From: Hymenobacter jeollabukensis | GTDB taxonomy: Bacteria > Bacteroidota > Bacteroidia > Cytophagales > Hymenobacteraceae | Assembly: GCF_005771675.1 (NCBI RefSeq) | Contig: NZ_VAJM01000001.1 | Location: 1-64,000 of the forward strand | Length of the DNA stretch: 64,000 bases | Direction of reading: 5' to 3' | Part shown: piece by piece, positions 57,508 through 64,000 of the stretch | Position numbering within the stretch: the stretch's first letter is position 1 | How the letters are laid out: every line of letters starts with the position of its first letter | Notes under the pieces: model-generated | The model's input: only the letters and a program-made list of their open reading frames with translations | The model's database searches: none | What the model was told of the DNA's origin: nothing | Position numbers and translations under genes: made by a program

Positions 57508-58113
57508 ATGTCCCAACTCGTTCTGGTCCGCCACGGCCAATCAGAGGCCAACCTGGCAGGCGTCTTCACCGGCTGGCTCGACGTACCGCTGACGCCCCAA
57601 GGCGAGGCCGAAGCCCGGGAAGCCGGCCGCCGCCTCCACGATTTTCACTTCGACGCGGCCTACTGCTCCACGCTGGTTCGCTCGCGCCGCACCCTGGAGC
57701 TGATTCTGGCCGAGCTGGATGAGTCCAGCCTGGAAATTCACGCCGCCGACGCCCTGCGCGAGCGGATGTACGGCGCGCTGCAGGGTCTCAACAAAGCCGA
57801 AACCATTGCCCGCTACGGCCTGGAGCAGGTCACGCGCTGGCGCCGCAGCTACGAAGACGCCCCGCCCGAGGGCGAAACCCTGCACCACACCCTCGACCGC
57901 GTGGTGGCCTACTACAACGAGGTGCTGGCGCCGGCCCTGCGGGCGGGGCAGCGCCTGCTGGTGGTGTCGCACGGCAATACCCTGCGGGCCCTGCGCATGC
58001 AGCTGGAAGGCCTGACGGTGGCCCAGGTGGAGGCACTGGAAATTCCCACCGGGGGCATCCGCGTCTACGAGCTGAACCCGGACCTGGTCATCACCTCGAT
58101 GTCCGACTTGTAA
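57508..58113 (+). CDS. gpmA: 2,3-bisphosphoglycerate-dependent phosphoglycerate mutase
   Basis: A 201-residue histidine phosphatase-superfamily enzyme of glycolysis. The phospho-acceptor is in LVLVRHGQSEANL (His9), followed by FTGWLDVPLTPQGE, RERMYGALQGLNK and the second histidine in VVSHGNTLRALRM. The sequence follows GpmA rather than a general phosphatase, though it is shorter than the 250-residue E. coli form, as in some bacteria. It stands alone. Confidence 0.88.
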   Translation: MSQLVLVRHGQSEANLAGVFTGWLDVPLTPQGEAEAREAGRRLHDFHFDAAYCSTLVRSRRTLELILAELDESSLEIHAADALRERMYGALQGLNKAETIARYGLEQVTRWRRSYEDAPPEGETLHHTLDRVVAYYNEVLAPALRAGQRLLVVSHGNTLRALRMQLEGLTVAQVEALEIPTGGIRVYELNPDLVITSMSDL

Positions 58114-58153
58114 GGCCCGCTTGGTTGCCAGGCGACACCGCCGGAGGGCATTT

Positions 58154-60694
58154 TCAGGCCGAATGAGCTGGGGCCAATGCAAGTTGCCGGGCGCGACACC
58201 GGACGTTGCGCCAAAGTTTGTAAGCTTCGAACCAGACAGTGGTACCAACGGCTACGGCGGCGCAGAGGGCCAGCTGCGGGCCATTGAGCGGCACGAGCTG
58301 AAAAAGCTGCCGCCCTGTGGGCCAGAGCAGGCAGGCCGCCAGCAGCAGCAGGCCGAGGCCCAGCGCCACGGGCAGCAGCGCATTGGCGTAGCGCCAGGTG
58401 CTGCGCAGGGAGTGGCGGCGCGAGCGGCTGACCAGCGTCAGCAGCACGTTGGCCAGCACCAGGGTGACGAACAGCAGCGTGCGGGCCAGCCCCTCGCCCA
58501 GGCCGGCGTGCAGCGCGTAATAAGCCAGCCCCAGCACGCCCACGGCCACCACCAGGCCCTGCCCCACGCCCTCGCCCAGCTGCGCCCAGGCCAGAAACGG
58601 CTGATTCAGGGGGCGCGGCGGCTCCTGCAAAGTGCCGGCCTCGGTAGGCTCGTTTTCGAACACGATGGAGCAGGTCGGGCCCATCAGCAGCTCCAGGAAA
58701 ATGACGTGCACCGGCCCGAGCAGCACCGGAAAGCGGCCGGCCAGCAGCGAGGGTACCAGCACGGCCAGCACCAGCGGCACGTGAATGGCTACGATGTAGA
58801 GCACGGCCTTCTGCAGGTTCTGGTAGATGCGCCGGCCCAGCTCCACGGCGGTTACCATGCCGGTCAGCTCGGCGTCGAGCAGCACCAGGGCGGCGGCCTG
58901 CCGGGCCAGCTCGGTGCCGCGCCGCCCCATGGCCACGCCGATGTGGGCGGCCTTGAGCGCCGGCGCGTCGTTCACCCCGTCGCCGGTCATGGCCACCACC
59001 TCGCCGTCGGCTTTCAGGGCCTCGATGACGCGCAGCTTGGCCTCGGGCACCATGCGGGCGTAGAGGTTCACCTCCCGCACCCGCCGGCGCAGTGTGGCCT
59101 CGTCGAGGGCCAGCACTTCGGAGCCGGTGAGCAGCGGCTCGGGGCGGCGCATGCCCACCTGCCGGGCAATGCTGAGCGCCGTGAGGGCGTTGTCGCCGGT
59201 TATCATCTTCACCTCGATGCCGGCCCCGTAGAAGGCCCGCAGCACCGCGGCCGTGCTGGCCTTGGGCGGGTCACTGAAGCCCACCAGGCCCACGAATTCC
59301 CAGGCAAAGCCTTCCTGCGTGGCGGGGTAGTCGGCGGGCGGGCACTGGCTGCGGGCCACGCCGAGCACGCGCAGTCCGGCAGCAGCCATGGCCTGCAAAG
59401 CCGCCTGGGCCGCGACTAAATCGACTGGGGCCAGCGCACAGCGGGCCAGAATGCCCTCCGGAGCCCCCTTGGCCGCCACCACGCGCTGGCCGGCCGCACC
59501 GGCGAAAACGCGGGTCATCAGGGGCGGCTGCCCACCCAGCGGGTATTCGTGCACGAGCTGAAACGCGGGGCGCAGGTCGACCTCGGCCGCGGCGGCGTAG
59601 GCGCGGTGCAGGGCCTGCTCCATCGGGTCGAAGGGCTGCGGCTCGCTGGCCCACATGGCGTAGCTGAGCAGCTCGCGCTGGGCCGGGGCGGGCACCTCGG
59701 CCAGCGGCTGTGGGCCGGCGTCGCCGGGGCAGTAGAGCTGGGTGAGGGCCATCTGGTTCTGGGTGAGCGTGCCGGTTTTGTCGACGCAGATGATGGTGGC
59801 CGAGCCCAGGGTTTCGACGGTCTGGGGCTGCTTGACGAGCAGGCCCCGCCGCATCAGCCGCCAAGCGCCCAGGGCCATGAATGCGGCCAGCGCGGCCGGA
59901 ATTTCCTCGGGCAGAATGGCCATGGCCAGGGTCAGGCCGTGCAGCAGGCCGTGGCTGAGGCTGCCCGAGTCCCACCAGTGGTAGGCCCACACCAGCACAA
60001 AGGCCAGCCCCCCTACCAGCGCCATGCGGCGCACGAAGCCGGCCACCTGCCGCTGCAGCGGCGTGGGCGGCGCCTCCACCTGTCGGATCAGCCCGCCGAT
60101 GCGGCCCAGGCGGGTGTGCTCCCCCACGGCCGTCACCTCCACCACCGCCCCGCCGCGCACCACGGCCGAACCGGCGTACAGCGCCTCGCCGCCGCCGGCC
60201 GCCTTGGCCACCGGCAGCGACTCGCCGGTCAGAAACGACTCGTCGAGCAGCAGGTCGTGGGCCTCCAGCAAGGTGCCGTCGGCTACCACCTGCTCGCCCT
60301 CGGTCACCGTCAGCACGTCGCCGACTACCACTTCGTCGGCAGCTACTTCGGCCCATTCGCCCGCCCGCCGCACCCGGGCCCGGGGCTGGGTGAGCGTTTG
60401 CAGGGCCTGCAGGGCTTTGTCGCTGCGCACTTCCTGGTAGAGCGAAATGCCGACCACCAGCACGGTGGCGCTGAGCACCGTCAGCGCTTCGGCGCGGCTG
60501 CCCATGAGCAGGTACAGCCCGGCCGTGAGCAGCAAGAGCACAAACATGGGCTCGGTGAGCAGCCGCCGCACGAGCAGCCAGCGGCTGCCGCGGTCGGCCC
60601 GCACGAGGGTGTTGCGACCGAACTGCCGCCGCCGCGCCGTCACTTCGGCGGGGGCCAGTCCGGCGGGCAGCGGGGCGGCGGATGACGAAACCAT
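58154..60694 (-). CDS. Cation-transporting P-type ATPase
   Basis: An 846-residue P2-type ATPase. Actuator domain: LTGES (155-159). Membrane segment 4: AILPEEIPAALA (261-266), the calcium-type PEEIP motif. Phosphorylation site: Asp305 in CVDKTGTLTQNQM. Hinge: MTGDGVNDAPALKAAHIG. There is no N-terminal heavy-metal domain, so the ion is probably Ca2+, Mn2+ or Na+/K+-like rather than copper or zinc. The ATG at 60694 gives MVSSSAAPL. It diverges from the BON/Usp cluster. Confidence 0.9.
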   Translation of the reverse strand: MVSSSAAPLPAGLAPAEVTARRRQFGRNTLVRADRGSRWLLVRRLLTEPMFVLLLLTAGLYLLMGSRAEALTVLSATVLVVGISLYQEVRSDKALQALQTLTQPRARVRRAGEWAEVAADEVVVGDVLTVTEGEQVVADGTLLEAHDLLLDESFLTGESLPVAKAAGGGEALYAGSAVVRGGAVVEVTAVGEHTRLGRIGGLIRQVEAPPTPLQRQVAGFVRRMALVGGLAFVLVWAYHWWDSGSLSHGLLHGLTLAMAILPEEIPAALAAFMALGAWRLMRRGLLVKQPQTVETLGSATIICVDKTGTLTQNQMALTQLYCPGDAGPQPLAEVPAPAQRELLSYAMWASEPQPFDPMEQALHRAYAAAAEVDLRPAFQLVHEYPLGGQPPLMTRVFAGAAGQRVVAAKGAPEGILARCALAPVDLVAAQAALQAMAAAGLRVLGVARSQCPPADYPATQEGFAWEFVGLVGFSDPPKASTAAVLRAFYGAGIEVKMITGDNALTALSIARQVGMRRPEPLLTGSEVLALDEATLRRRVREVNLYARMVPEAKLRVIEALKADGEVVAMTGDGVNDAPALKAAHIGVAMGRRGTELARQAAALVLLDAELTGMVTAVELGRRIYQNLQKAVLYIVAIHVPLVLAVLVPSLLAGRFPVLLGPVHVIFLELLMGPTCSIVFENEPTEAGTLQEPPRPLNQPFLAWAQLGEGVGQGLVVAVGVLGLAYYALHAGLGEGLARTLLFVTLVLANVLLTLVSRSRRHSLRSTWRYANALLPVALGLGLLLLAACLLWPTGRQLFQLVPLNGPQLALCAAVAVGTTVWFEAYKLWRNVRCRARQLALAPAHSA

Positions 60695-60784
60695 AGGCAA
60701 GCAGGTAAGGCGCCGGCCAGGTGACGGAGCCTCCCACAAGTTGGAGCGCTGCCCCCGCGAAAAAGATGACTTCTGTCACCTGAT

Positions 60785-60867
60785 TTGACGACGATTGTCA
60801 ACGCATTGACCGTGAGCAACCAACATCTTTGACAACCCCGGCCGGCGCCCCGGCCCGCGCTTGTCAA
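60785..60867. promoter_or_regulatory. Cluster of TTGAC/TTGTCAA half-sites
   Basis: Between the divergent ATPase and BON cluster lie TTGAC (60785-60789), TTGTCAA (60795-60801), TTGAC (60806-60810), TTGACAA (60829-60835) and TTGTCAA (60861-60867). The last two form a wide inverted pair. This could be an operator region. Confidence 0.35.
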
Positions 60868-60888
60868 TTCCCCAAGCCACCTACTGCC

Positions 60889-60981
60889 ATGGTCACGCCC
60901 ACGCTTTGGTTTTCGCTGCTGCTGCTGGTCCTCACCGCCGCTACCTGGCACCTGACCCGCTCAGCCCAACCGGCCGCCTGA
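60889..60981 (+). CDS. Candidate 30-residue membrane peptide
   Basis: ATG 60889 to TGA 60981 encodes MVTPTLWFSLLLLVLTAATW followed by HLTRSAQPAA: one hydrophobic span with a short polar tail. Such single-span peptides often tune transporters (KdpF is a known case of similar size). It is divergent from the P-type ATPase and upstream of the BON gene. No homologue is recognised from sequence alone. Confidence 0.4.
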   Translation: MVTPTLWFSLLLLVLTAATWHLTRSAQPAA

Positions 60982-61147
60982 CCTGACGGTCGGCAGCGCC
61001 CGCGCGGCTTTCCACCCCGAATCGGCAACGCACGGAACGGGCCTTCCACGGGCCTGCGGCCTGGCGCTGGGCGGTGGCGGATAACCCAGCTGCCCGCGCT
61101 GCCGGATTTTCACTCCTGCTTGTTCCCCACCTTTTCCTGCTTCTGGC

Positions 61148-62569
61148 ATGCCTCTCCACGCTTCCCTCACGGCGCCCACGGAGCGCCTGGCCGATGACGA
61201 CATCACGGCGGCCGTTGAACGATTCATTTTCACCAAGAAAGGCATGACAACGCCGCTGATCGACGTGGCCACCCACGACGGCATCGTGGAGCTGACGGGC
61301 TTTGCCGGCACCCTGCTGGAGCGCGAACGGGCCACGGCCCTGGCCCAGGCGGTGCGCGGGGTGCGCGGGGTCATCAACGAGGTGGTGGTGCGCGCCACTG
61401 ACGTGCCCGATGCGGCCCTGCTCAGCGCCGTGGAAGCCGCCCTGAGCCGCGACCCGGCCACCACCGGCTACAACGTGCGCTGCCACGCCAGCAGCGGCGA
61501 GGTGACGGTGGAAGGCGCCGTGCAGTCCTGGGCCGAGCAGCAGCTGGTGCTGCAGGCCCTGCGCGGCGTGCGCGGCGTGACGGCCATTCGCAACCGGCTC
61601 GACGTGCACCGGGGCGAAATCACCAACACCGACGCGGAAATTACCATTCAGATCCGGGAGCTGCTGGACTGGGACATCCGCGTACAGAGCGAGCTGGTGA
61701 GCATCCGCACGGCGCACGGGGTGGTGCACCTGGCCGGCACCGTGGGCACGCCCGCCGAGCGCGACTTCGTGGTGGCAACGGCCTATCAGGCCGGGGCCAC
61801 CCACGTCAACGCCCGCGACCTGTTCGTGGCGCGCTGGGCCCTCGACAAGGCCCTGCGCCGGGAGAAATTCGTGCTGCGGGCCGACGAAGACGTGGCCCAA
61901 GCCGTGCGCGACGCGCTGCGCCTCGATCCGCGGGTCCGCGCCTTCGGGCCCACCGTGCGGGTGCGCGACGGGGTGGCCACGCTGGCCGGGGCCGTGAGCA
62001 ACCTGCTGGCGCAGCAGGCGGCCGAGCGCGACGCCGAAAACATCGTGGGCGTGCGCGAGGTGCACAACCTGCTGCAGGTGGAAACCCACTACCCCGCCCC
62101 CGACGCCGCCACCCAGCAGCACATCAAGGCCGCCCTGGCCTGCGACGCGTACGTGGGGCCCTACACCTTCACGGTAAACGTGAGCAACGGCAAGGTGCAG
62201 CTCTACGGTACTGTCAACGCCCATTTCGAGCAGGAGCGCGCCGCCGACGTGGCCGCCGGCGTCACGGGCGTGGTCACCCTCGACAACCATGTGCAGGCCG
62301 GCCCCGCGGCTGCCTCCGCCGACCCGATCAGCGCCCCGGCCGACGGCCACCCCGAGCCCGACTACGCCCTGGAGCAGCGCCTGCGCAGCCACTACTACTG
62401 GTCGGCCCTGCTCCACGACCAGGACGTGGATATCCGGGTGCACGAGGGCCGCGTGACGCTCCTGGGCACCGTCGACACCCACTGGCAGCGGCGCGTGGCC
62501 GCCCAGCACGCCCGGGCCTGCGGCGCCCGCGACGTCAACAACCACCTGCGGCTGGCCAGCTGGGGCTAA
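61148..62569 (+). CDS. BON-domain repeat protein
   Basis: A 473-residue protein made of about six BON domains in a row (roughly 15-80, 87-155, 160-230, 245-315, 325-395 and 405-473). Each has the pattern of helix, strand, then GxVxLxGxV with a turn, for example HDGIVELTGFAGTLLERERA and HGVVHLAGTVGTPAERDF. BON domains bind membranes or small ligands and are often stress-induced. It has no obvious signal peptide, so it may be cytosolic. The neighbours (Usp proteins, ATPase) support a stress role. Confidence 0.88.
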   Translation: MPLHASLTAPTERLADDDITAAVERFIFTKKGMTTPLIDVATHDGIVELTGFAGTLLERERATALAQAVRGVRGVINEVVVRATDVPDAALLSAVEAALSRDPATTGYNVRCHASSGEVTVEGAVQSWAEQQLVLQALRGVRGVTAIRNRLDVHRGEITNTDAEITIQIRELLDWDIRVQSELVSIRTAHGVVHLAGTVGTPAERDFVVATAYQAGATHVNARDLFVARWALDKALRREKFVLRADEDVAQAVRDALRLDPRVRAFGPTVRVRDGVATLAGAVSNLLAQQAAERDAENIVGVREVHNLLQVETHYPAPDAATQQHIKAALACDAYVGPYTFTVNVSNGKVQLYGTVNAHFEQERAADVAAGVTGVVTLDNHVQAGPAAASADPISAPADGHPEPDYALEQRLRSHYYWSALLHDQDVDIRVHEGRVTLLGTVDTHWQRRVAAQHARACGARDVNNHLRLASWG

Positions 62570-62621
62570 GCCGGGCCGCCGCTCCACCTCCTGCACCTAT
62601 TTCGCCTTATTCCTCTTTGCC

Positions 62622-63461
62622 ATGACCTCCCCCTCCCTTGTCGTCCTGACGGATTTTTACGCCGTCACCAACCGCGCCCTCTCCTACGCGGCGGGGCTGG
62701 CCGTGCCCCTGCAGGCCCACCTGGTGCTGCTGCACGTGCGCCACGACGAGCTGCTCTCGCCCGAGCACCGGGCCGGCGACGCCGCTTCGCCGCAGCGCAC
62801 CCGGCAGGCCCTCAGCGCCCTGGCCGACGAGCAGCCGGTGCCCACGCAGGTCGACATCGAGGAGGGCTACCTGCCGGTGGCGGTGGCCGAGGCCGTGCGT
62901 CATCACCGGCCCCGCCTGGTGGTGCTGGGCCGCCCCGATGCCGCCACCACGCCCACCGAGGTGGTCGTCGGGGCGGCGCTCGACGTGCTGCGCTACGCGC
63001 CCTGCCCGCTGCTGCTGGTGCCCTATCTGGGCTGGGACACCTTTCCGCCCCGGCGGCTGGCGCTGGCCGTCGATGGGCAGCCGTTTTCGCTTTACGAAGA
63101 CCAGCACCTCGTGCCGGAGCTGCTCGGCGCGCTGGACGCCACGTTCAGCATCGTCCACGTCGTATGCGAGCCGGCCCCGGCGGCCGAGGCGGAACCGAAG
63201 GCTGAAACGACGCAGAAGGTGCTGCGCGAAGTGCAACGCAGCGGCGTGGCCACGCTGGCCGCCGATACCCGCCCTCTGCTGATTTATCACGCCAGCCCGG
63301 TCGATGGCATTCTGCAGGGAGCCGCCGAAGCCAAGGCCGATCTGCTGGTGCTGGTGGCCCGGCCGCATCACTTGCTCAGCGGGTTGTTTCACCACAGCGT
63401 CACGGCCCAGCTCATCGCCCAAAGCCCGATTCCCTTGCTGCTGCTGCCGTCCCTGGAGTAA
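62622..63461 (+). CDS. Universal stress protein, tandem UspA
   Basis: A 279-residue protein of two UspA-type domains (about 1-140 and 145-279), with LVVLTDFYAVTNRALSYAAG and the ATP-loop region VVLGRPDAATT in the first half. The second half is more diverged and ends in IAQSPIPLLLLP. Tandem Usp proteins dimerise internally and often respond to anoxia or starvation. It lies 52 bases after the BON gene on the same strand. Confidence 0.9.
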   Translation: MTSPSLVVLTDFYAVTNRALSYAAGLAVPLQAHLVLLHVRHDELLSPEHRAGDAASPQRTRQALSALADEQPVPTQVDIEEGYLPVAVAEAVRHHRPRLVVLGRPDAATTPTEVVVGAALDVLRYAPCPLLLVPYLGWDTFPPRRLALAVDGQPFSLYEDQHLVPELLGALDATFSIVHVVCEPAPAAEAEPKAETTQKVLREVQRSGVATLAADTRPLLIYHASPVDGILQGAAEAKADLLVLVARPHHLLSGLFHHSVTAQLIAQSPIPLLLLPSLE

Positions 63462-63643
63462 GGCGGGGTGACCCGCTTCAACGGGTGATAACTGCTCGTT
63501 GGGAGCGTGGCGCCGACCGCCGCTTATTGCCCGCGAATACGGCCTTGGCCAGGCTGACAGCCGAGTTGCCGGCCTAATCCGCGCAGCGCGCCACCTTGCC
63601 CGCAGCCGCATTTGCCGATTCACCGTCAAGCCTCGCCAGTCCC

Positions 63644-64000
63644 ATGTCAACCTTGCCCACCCAGCCGGCGCCGGTAGCGGCCGAGCAGCCCCTGGCGCTG
63701 CTGGTTCTCACCAGTTTCTTCCCCGAAAGCCGCCGGGCTCTGCGGCTGGCCGTCGAGCTGGCCCAGCCGCTCGGCGCCCGCCTGGTGCTGGTTCACCTCG
63801 ATCAGCTGGCCCTGCTCAACGTGGAAGTGCCCGGCCCGGATTCGCCCGAAGCCGCCCGGCAGCTGCACGAGGCCCTGCAGGAACTGGCCGACCAGCAGCC
63901 CGTGCCCACCGACCTGGCCCTGATCAACGACCAGCTGCCCGAGGCACTGGAGGCGCTGATAAACGAGTACTACCCGGCCCTGTTCGTGCTCGGCCGTCCC
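63644..64000 (+). CDS. Universal stress protein (cut by window end)
   Basis: A frame open from ATG 63644 to the window end (119 codons, no stop). The start MSTLPTQPAPVAAE is followed by LALLVLTSFFPESRRALRLA, LGARLVLVHLDQL and YYPALFVLGRP, which are the first strand, helix and ATP-loop approach of a Usp domain. It resembles the first half of the preceding tandem Usp gene. Only the N-terminal part is in the window. Confidence 0.85.
   Translation, partial: MSTLPTQPAPVAAEQPLALLVLTSFFPESRRALRLAVELAQPLGARLVLVHLDQLALLNVEVPGPDSPEAARQLHEALQELADQQPVPTDLALINDQLPEALEALINEYYPALFVLGRP

Overview
The window is a GC-rich chromosomal segment from a member of the Bacteroidota, most likely a Hymenobacter-like Cytophagales. 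Four things point there. Many promoters match the Bacteroidota -7 box TAnnTTTG. The primary sigma factor is the short 287-residue type. There is a bacillithiol deacetylase (BshB1) and a sphingolipid-type alpha-oxoamine synthase. Small lipoproteins with a lipobox are common. Most of the segment is ordinary chromosome, and no complete prophage, insertion sequence or CRISPR array was seen.

Layout. 1-8.3 kb: aldo/keto reductase, GAF protein, holA, a GT39-type membrane glycosyltransferase, tyrS, a histone-H1-like protein and an alpha-oxoamine synthase. 8.6-13 kb: accC, followed by a region that has collected extra DNA (an aminotransferase, a second in-frame copy of the accC 3' end, an AT-rich lipoprotein gene), then bshB1. 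13-21.7 kb: M23/LysM peptidase, trxB, rpoD, pnp, rpsO, an LptF/G permease and a START-like protein. 21.7-26.5 kb: tRNA-Met, a phage-repressor-like regulator, and the translation genes thrS, infC, rpmI, rplT. infC appears to start with a rare AUC codon. 26.6-33.4 kb: TPR lipoprotein, L,D-transpeptidase, an RMD-like TPR protein and parC.

33.9-38.5 kb is the most interesting block: a compact minus-strand operon kaiC-kaiB-kaiB-PAS histidine kinase-receiver. It looks like a KaiA-less, clock-like or stress-timing signalling module. KaiC has both CI and CII ATPase domains, phosphorylation-site residues (T417, S422, S423) and a long C-terminal coiled coil. The second kaiB overlaps the kinase gene by 8 bases, as if a SasA protein had been split into sensor and kinase.

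38.6-48.5 kb: hypothetical proteins, parE, an AI-2E-family exporter, a candidate 43-residue protein, an exonuclease/GIY-YIG (UvrC-like) fusion and an MbnP-like lipoprotein. 48.6-57.2 kb: two divergent paralogous exported proteins with a kinase-like DRH motif, a type IB topoisomerase, an M48 lipoprotein protease, an App1-like phosphatase, a DUF4440-like lipoprotein and mtgA. 57.5-64 kb: gpmA, then a stress-type cluster of a P-type ATPase, a candidate 30-residue membrane peptide, a BON-repeat protein and two universal stress proteins, the last cut by the window end.

Intergenic DNA is unusual. At least three families of inverted repeats fill gene boundaries: heptamer arrays (GTTGTCA)n, octamer arrays (GGTGANNT)n, and palindromes of roughly 115-190 bp with outer arms related to GTCATGTCGAGC. 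The arrays often begin at the first base after a stop codon or end just before a start codon.
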